Assembly: GCA_016764435.1 (NCBI GenBank) | Contig: JAESRX010000068.1 | Location: 1-45,621 of the forward strand | DNA length: 45,621 bases | Direction: 5' to 3' | Source of the DNA: Flavobacteriaceae bacterium | Lineage (GTDB): Bacteria; Bacteroidota; Bacteroidia; Flavobacteriales; Flavobacteriaceae | Shown: positions 41,656 to 45,621 of the stretch, piece after piece | How the letters are laid out: every line of letters starts with the position of its first letter | How positions within the stretch are numbered: position 1 is the first letter of the stretch | Translations under genes and position numbers: made by a program | Notes under the pieces: model-generated | Databases searched by the model: none | The model's input: the letters and a program-made list of their open reading frames with translations, nothing else | Told to the model about the DNA's origin: nothing

Positions 41656-43995
41656 TTATTCAGGAAACTTATAAGTATCCCAAAATATTTTATTAAAGGT
41701 TGCCTTTTTTAATTCTTCATTTTCTTTTTTAAATGAAATTGGATCTAAATTGTTATCATTAAAATCGTACCAATAAGAAGTGTATATTTCTTTAAAAGAA
41801 CTCTTCTCTTTTACGTTTTTACTTTCTAATAAACCATTAATGTAGTTAATAGATTTATTCAAATAGTATAAATTATTTTCATTTTTAAAATAACTAGATT
41901 CTAAGATAACATTAGTGGTGGTTTTACTAGAATAATTTTTTCTCCAAAATTCATTACTATATAACAATTCGTTAGGGTAATCTGTAACGTTCCAGTTTTC
42001 AATAATTTTAACTACAGCAAAATCTTTTTTATTAATGTAAATATAACCAGAATAATCACTTAAAAAGATTTGATTTGTATAGTTAAAATGATTTCGATCT
42101 GTTATGAATTTTAAAATATAGACTTCTTTTCCATTATGGATTTCTTCTTTTTCAATAGAAAATGTAAATTTTTTCATTTTTCTTTTATCCATGAATCTAG
42201 CATACATCGCAGAATTATATTGACTATAAAATAATTGACGAATTTTTTTTGGAGGGGTCATTTTTTTAATATTCCATCTAATTTCTTTAATGTTTTGTGT
42301 TGGTCTATTTGTGCTTGAATAACCCCTATCATATTGATCTGTTATAAAATCAACATTTAATAGTGTAGCGTCTTTAACTTTAATCGTTCCATTTGCAAAG
42401 TGTGAGCTATTAAAAGGTTGCATAGGATAGTTTTTCTTAACATTTTCTATTGCTATTTTCATAATCGAATTTGCAGATATTTTTTTACCAATAACAACTT
42501 CTTTTAATTCAATAGCTTCATTACTAAGTTCAATTTTGTAGGGCAAATTATTAAATAAAAAAGTTTTGCTTTTGTAACCCATTGATGAAATAATAATCGA
42601 TTTGTCTTTTATATTAAATGGTAGAATTAATTCAAAATAGCCTTTTTCATTGCTTATTGTACCTAAGTTTGTCCCTTTTATCAAAATATTTACAAATTCA
42701 ATTGGGTTTTTAGTAGCTATATCTTTTATATAGCCAGAAATACTATTGCCAACTATTTTTTTGGATTCTGTATTGACTTGAGTATTTATGTTGAGAGTAT
42801 TAAAACTAGAAGGAATGACTTTATCTACATACAAATAGCCATCATGTAGTAAACTTAATTGAGCATTGATAAATGTTATTGGACTAAATAATCTATTTTT
42901 AATTTTATGTTTCATTGCCTCTTGATTAGATGAAATGAAGGCATAAGATGATTTTATATTCTTTAAATATGCTTCAAAAGAAAGAGGTTCAATAGGTGTT
43001 TTATTCCACTCTCCTCCTAATTTTATAGAATCTTGAGCTGTGACAAGAGCTAAACTATATAAATTTGTTTTTAATTTATCTTTTAGATAGCTCCCCATTG
43101 GTTTAAATTTTTTTATAATTGGAGATGTTATTGATGACATATTATTAACAAAATGTGCATTAGCACCCCAGCATATTATTTTTTCATTGGGGTGCACTTT
43201 AATATAGTCTAATAGATTTTTAGCCATTTGTTTATCTCTAAGATTATCATTAAAATTAACATTAAAAGTACTTATGATAGATTCTTTTGAGTAGTAATAA
43301 TCTTCCCCTAATGAGATAAGATTTTTAATGATTTGTGACCAAAAAAAATGATCTTCATCATTGGTTTTTTTAAAAATATCATTTTGCAATGAAATTAATG
43401 CTGTATTGTATTTTTGGTAAGTAATATCCTTTTCATCAAAAACACCAGAATAAAACATTGATTCTAAAAGTAATTCTAAATCTAATTGATTTAAATCAAA
43501 TAAAAATTGGTGAATTTCACAATAATTATAAAGTTCTTTGAGTAATTCTTTTTCACCATATTCACCTGTAATTTGATTATCAAAACCATAAAGTTTTAAT
43601 TTATTTTTATTTTCATCAAAAAACTCAACAAAGCTTTGAAACTCTTTTGTTTTAGACCATATCGAGAATACAGAATTTTCAATAGCAGTTTTTGTGTCAA
43701 CTCCTTTTTTTATTTCTCTTTGAGCTTTCCATAATTCAAAAGTACCAGATTCAAAAGCGATTACATTGAATCCCATTTCTCGGTGTAAATATTTAATTAT
43801 ATTGGTTTTTAATTCAAAAATATTTCCATCATTATGAGTTTTTTCTCCAAGCATAATAATGCTAACCCCTTTAAGTTCACTTTTTAGGAAAGAAAAATCA
43901 TTGCCCTCATTTAAATTTAAAGATACAGGGTTAAAGCTTTGAGCAATAGCTACTAGATTGGAAATAATAAAATATATGGTTGCGATTTTTTTCAA
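41656..43995 (-). CDS. Erythromycin-esterase-like domain fused to a carboxypeptidase-regulatory-like domain
   Basis: This 779-residue exported protein has signal peptide MKKIATIYFIISNLVAIAQ. Residues about 35-390 resemble the erythromycin esterase superfamily: IMLGEKTHNDGNIFELK (Glu51, His54), VIAFESGTFELWKAQREIKKG (Glu82), NLRDKQMAKNLLDYI, and IICWGANAHFVNN. The last normally reads W-A-H-N-A-H; the first His is Ala278 while His281 remains. Residues about 418-500 are a CarboxypepD_reg-like beta-sandwich (GYIKDIATKNPIEFVNILIKG). A C-terminal region of about 280 residues is typical of Bacteroidota surface proteins but unassigned. A macrolide substrate is unlikely given export and the lost His. 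The gene appears AT-rich and lies next to an IS remnant. Confidence 0.75.
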   Translation of the reverse strand: MKKIATIYFIISNLVAIAQSFNPVSLNLNEGNDFSFLKSELKGVSIIMLGEKTHNDGNIFELKTNIIKYLHREMGFNVIAFESGTFELWKAQREIKKGVDTKTAIENSVFSIWSKTKEFQSFVEFFDENKNKLKLYGFDNQITGEYGEKELLKELYNYCEIHQFLFDLNQLDLELLLESMFYSGVFDEKDITYQKYNTALISLQNDIFKKTNDEDHFFWSQIIKNLISLGEDYYYSKESIISTFNVNFNDNLRDKQMAKNLLDYIKVHPNEKIICWGANAHFVNNMSSITSPIIKKFKPMGSYLKDKLKTNLYSLALVTAQDSIKLGGEWNKTPIEPLSFEAYLKNIKSSYAFISSNQEAMKHKIKNRLFSPITFINAQLSLLHDGYLYVDKVIPSSFNTLNINTQVNTESKKIVGNSISGYIKDIATKNPIEFVNILIKGTNLGTISNEKGYFELILPFNIKDKSIIISSMGYKSKTFLFNNLPYKIELSNEAIELKEVVIGKKISANSIMKIAIENVKKNYPMQPFNSSHFANGTIKVKDATLLNVDFITDQYDRGYSSTNRPTQNIKEIRWNIKKMTPPKKIRQLFYSQYNSAMYARFMDKRKMKKFTFSIEKEEIHNGKEVYILKFITDRNHFNYTNQIFLSDYSGYIYINKKDFAVVKIIENWNVTDYPNELLYSNEFWRKNYSSKTTTNVILESSYFKNENNLYYLNKSINYINGLLESKNVKEKSSFKEIYTSYWYDFNDNNLDPISFKKENEELKKATFNKIFWDTYKFPE

Positions 43996-44041
43996 AATTA
44001 TAATATATTATAAAGTTAATTCCTTCTTTAATTGAATCTAA

Positions 44042-44254
44042 TGGCTACTATGGTCAGACCATGCCGCTGATTATAAACAAACAGTGCGACTCTAAAAGAC
44101 ATGTAATTATAAGAAAAATATTCTAATTTTAGTTTTGTATTCGTCTCCTTAAAGATTCACCTTGAAGGATTATTCTGTGAGATGAGTTTACCGTTCTATC
44201 CAAAATAGCACCTGCAATAGTTCTTTTTCCCCTTTCTAAGTTTAAGTATTTGCC
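44042..44254 (-). mobile_element. IS21-type insertion sequence remnant (istB end)
   Basis: The fragment contains the 3' end of istB (44129-44254) and about 85 further bases. These end in a palindromic ATGGTC-A-GACCAT segment (44050-44062) next to TGGCTA at 44042, which could be the element's terminal end (TG...CA). istA and most of istB are missing. The outer boundary is inferred. Confidence 0.55.
44129..44254 (-). pseudogene. istB: istB C-terminal fragment, IS21 family ATP-binding protein
   Basis: Reading the minus strand to the TAA at 44129-44131 gives about 41 codons ending KRTIAGAILDRTVNSSHRII then LQGESLRRRIQN. This matches the conserved IstB C-terminus of form TIADAILDR-x(6)-HRIEL-x-GES-(L/M)R. 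No start codon or ATPase motifs are present, and the fragment runs into the 3' end of the lipoprotein gene in another frame. It is a dead fragment of a transposition helper ATPase and shows that IS21 activity reshaped this locus. Confidence 0.75.
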
Positions 44255-44256
44255 TA

Positions 44257-44871
44257 TTAACACAGCCACCAATGTAACTCGAAACGTACTAAAAACCCTT
44301 TCTCATTATAAAAAAAAATCCAATTATTTTCTGGGGTGTCAGTACTCATACTTATATAGGTATAGTAATCATTTGGCAAATCAACAATTTCTGAATTAGG
44401 AAATAGTTTTTTAATTTCACTTATATGAGTATTCTTATTAAGAATAAATTTTTTACCTGCAATACTTAATGTTAATATATTATTTTTTAATTGAGCTGCT
44501 TTTAAAAAACCTTCACCCGTTTTTTTATTTGAAATAAATTCTGCTCCATTGATATATTTAATTTCAAATTCCTCTCCTTCCCAATTTAAAGGATTACCAC
44601 ATTCCCAATTCTGAATTTTAACAGAATCTATTTTTGCTTTAATTATATTTAATTTTTTATAATAAAAAGGGTCCCCATTAAAAGTTACTTGTTTTATTGA
44701 TAAGGTATCAATAAGGATTTCTTTTTCTCTAATATTCTTCCTTTTGGATTCCTCTTTTGTTGAAAGTTTAACTAAAGAATCTTTACTTGTTTCAATGTTT
44801 TTAGACTGAACAGCTGCATCTTTACAACTATTAAATAAACAAATAAATAAATAAACAAATAGGATTCTCAT
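44257..44871 (-). CDS. Hypothetical lipoprotein, candidate immunity protein
   Basis: This 204-residue protein has a short signal peptide with lipobox (MRILFVYLFICLFNSC), so it is lipid-anchored and faces the periplasm or surface. A charged linker (about 20-55) precedes a compact domain ending in WIFFYNEKGFLVRFELHWWLC. No characterised family was recognised. It starts 4 bases after the natural stop of the broken M23 peptidase gene (44876), so the two formed one transcription unit. A periplasmic lipoprotein beside a cell-wall hydrolase fits an immunity protein, but this is inference. It is intact while the peptidase is broken. An istB fragment abuts its 3' end. Confidence 0.65.
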   Translation of the reverse strand: MRILFVYLFICLFNSCKDAAVQSKNIETSKDSLVKLSTKEESKRKNIREKEILIDTLSIKQVTFNGDPFYYKKLNIIKAKIDSVKIQNWECGNPLNWEGEEFEIKYINGAEFISNKKTGEGFLKAAQLKNNILTLSIAGKKFILNKNTHISEIKKLFPNSEIVDLPNDYYTYISMSTDTPENNWIFFYNEKGFLVRFELHWWLC

Positions 44872-44875
44872 TGAA

Positions 44876-45621
44876 TTATGTTTTTACTCTTTTTGAGTCT
44901 GTTACTGATATTTTAGGAGCTGCATTCGCATTCTTTTTTCTTAGTGCTAAAGTAGAATATTTATCTTTTCTATCTGTCTGTATTTTTTTGTCATCAGTTG
45001 TTAAATCAGATATCTCTTTCCAATACACATAGAAAGCAGGATTTACTAAAAAAGCATTTTTCTTTTCATCACTCTATATATTAAAATGTAAATGAGGATC
45101 ACTCGTACCTGCAATAACTCCAGAAATTCCTGATTTACCAATAATATCTCCAGCCTTAACTTTATCTCCAACTTTAACTAAAACATCTTCTAAATGACAA
45201 AATCTTAGAAGAAAAACACTTGAGTTTTTGTTAAAACTTCCTTTTTCTTTCAAATCAGATTTGTATGTCAACGTATACTCACGCCTTCTGTTTCTAGCTT
45301 CTTGAGCAGTATTAATTTTTAAAGTTATGACCATAACCACTGTCTCCTTTTGTTCTTACCCATTCTTGAGTTTCAAAAACTTCTGCATCTAAACAAGCAT
45401 ATACATTTGTGCCTTCTAAAGCAAAAAGATCTAAACCTGCATGAAGTTTAGTTTTACTACTTCTATGTTTTCCAAAAGTATTATTTTGAGGGGTACTATT
45501 ACCTCCCTGTGTAAACATAGCTATCTGCGGGTCATCAACTGGCTCATGCCAATTATTACTTATCATTTTAAAAGGGCTCTCTTTTAAAAACTCTTTTTCT
45601 AATTTTAGGAGTCTATTATTA
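44876..45621 (-). pseudogene. M23 peptidase domain protein, frameshifted and interrupted, 5' end beyond window
   Basis: The gene enters at the window edge in an open frame (about 18 codons ahead of the ATG at 45566) and reads WHEPVDDPQIAMFTQGG then KLHAGLDLFALEGTNVYACLDAEV, the first M23 zinc motif (HxxxD). The frame shifts within GDSGYGH near 45325-45340. The next frame continues VITLKINTAQEARNRRREY, then LRFCHLEDVLVKVGDKVKAGDIIG and DPHLHFNI, the second zinc motif. A TAG at 45074-45076 follows, after which the same frame stays open for 65 codons (SDEKKNAFLVNPAFYVYWKE onward) to TAA at 44876. Intact, it would be a peptidoglycan DD-endopeptidase domain at the C-terminus of a larger protein, possibly a secreted effector. 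Confidence 0.8.

Noticed and set aside
41656-43995. Calling the esterase-like gene a macrolide resistance determinant
   Set aside because: The protein is exported, fused to surface-type domains and lacks one active-site His, so resistance cannot be claimed.

Overview
The window looks like chromosome of a marine-type Flavobacteriaceae (Bacteroidota). It is AT-rich. It carries a type IX secretion (T9SS) type B surface protein next to PorP/SprF, and an OmpA protein with thrombospondin type 3 calcium repeats. It also has an AddAB-type nuclease, and several genes are preceded by the Bacteroidota -7 box TAnnTTTG. No rRNA, tRNA, CRISPR array or intact mobile element was seen.

Layout. (a) 1-4470: the tail of one PorP/SprF gene, then a T9SS type B adhesin and a second PorP/SprF gene whose 3' end is almost identical to the first, so the window starts inside a duplicated adhesin/porP cassette. 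(b) 4690-10700, minus: a fatty acid beta-oxidation operon, transcribed as thiolase, bifunctional hydratase/3-hydroxyacyl-CoA dehydrogenase, acyl-CoA dehydrogenase, and an alpha-methylacyl-CoA racemase-like family III protein. A textbook promoter precedes it. (c) 11247-14084: a transglutaminase-like protein, a TetR regulator, an outer-membrane beta-barrel and a single-domain retropepsin. (d) 14866-17830: a sigma factor reduced to region 4 with its TPR anti-sigma-like partner, TatD, Ogt, a DUF2752 membrane protein and an unlisted 55-residue zinc-ribbon membrane peptide. (e) 18060-22712: a SulP transporter/beta-carbonic anhydrase operon, a TetR gene with a palindromic operator whose half-site recurs upstream of sulP, and a Dus enzyme. 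(f) 23130-29874: a hemolysin III-type protein, two lipoproteins, a PAP2 phosphatase, Mfd and a TerB-like protein. (g) 29996-41437: a barrel-only OmpA paralogue, AddA, Kbl, OmpA, AddB, an alpha/beta hydrolase and TrpS.

(h) 41656-45621 is an accessory block that looks more AT-rich by eye. It holds an erythromycin-esterase-like domain fused to a carboxypeptidase-regulatory-like domain, the 3' end of an IS21-type istB gene, an intact small lipoprotein, and, 4 bases upstream of that, a broken M23 peptidase gene with a frameshift and a stop. The arrangement resembles a decayed peptidoglycan-hydrolase effector with a surviving immunity lipoprotein. This is the most interesting locus, but its function is inferred from layout and targeting signals only.

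How the genes fit together: housekeeping DNA repair (Mfd, AddAB, Ogt), tRNA functions (Dus, TrpS), lipid catabolism under probable TetR control, bicarbonate acquisition under a second TetR, and cell-surface proteins. Several start codons were moved downstream because a family N-terminus, a terminator or a promoter box lies inside the longest open frame.
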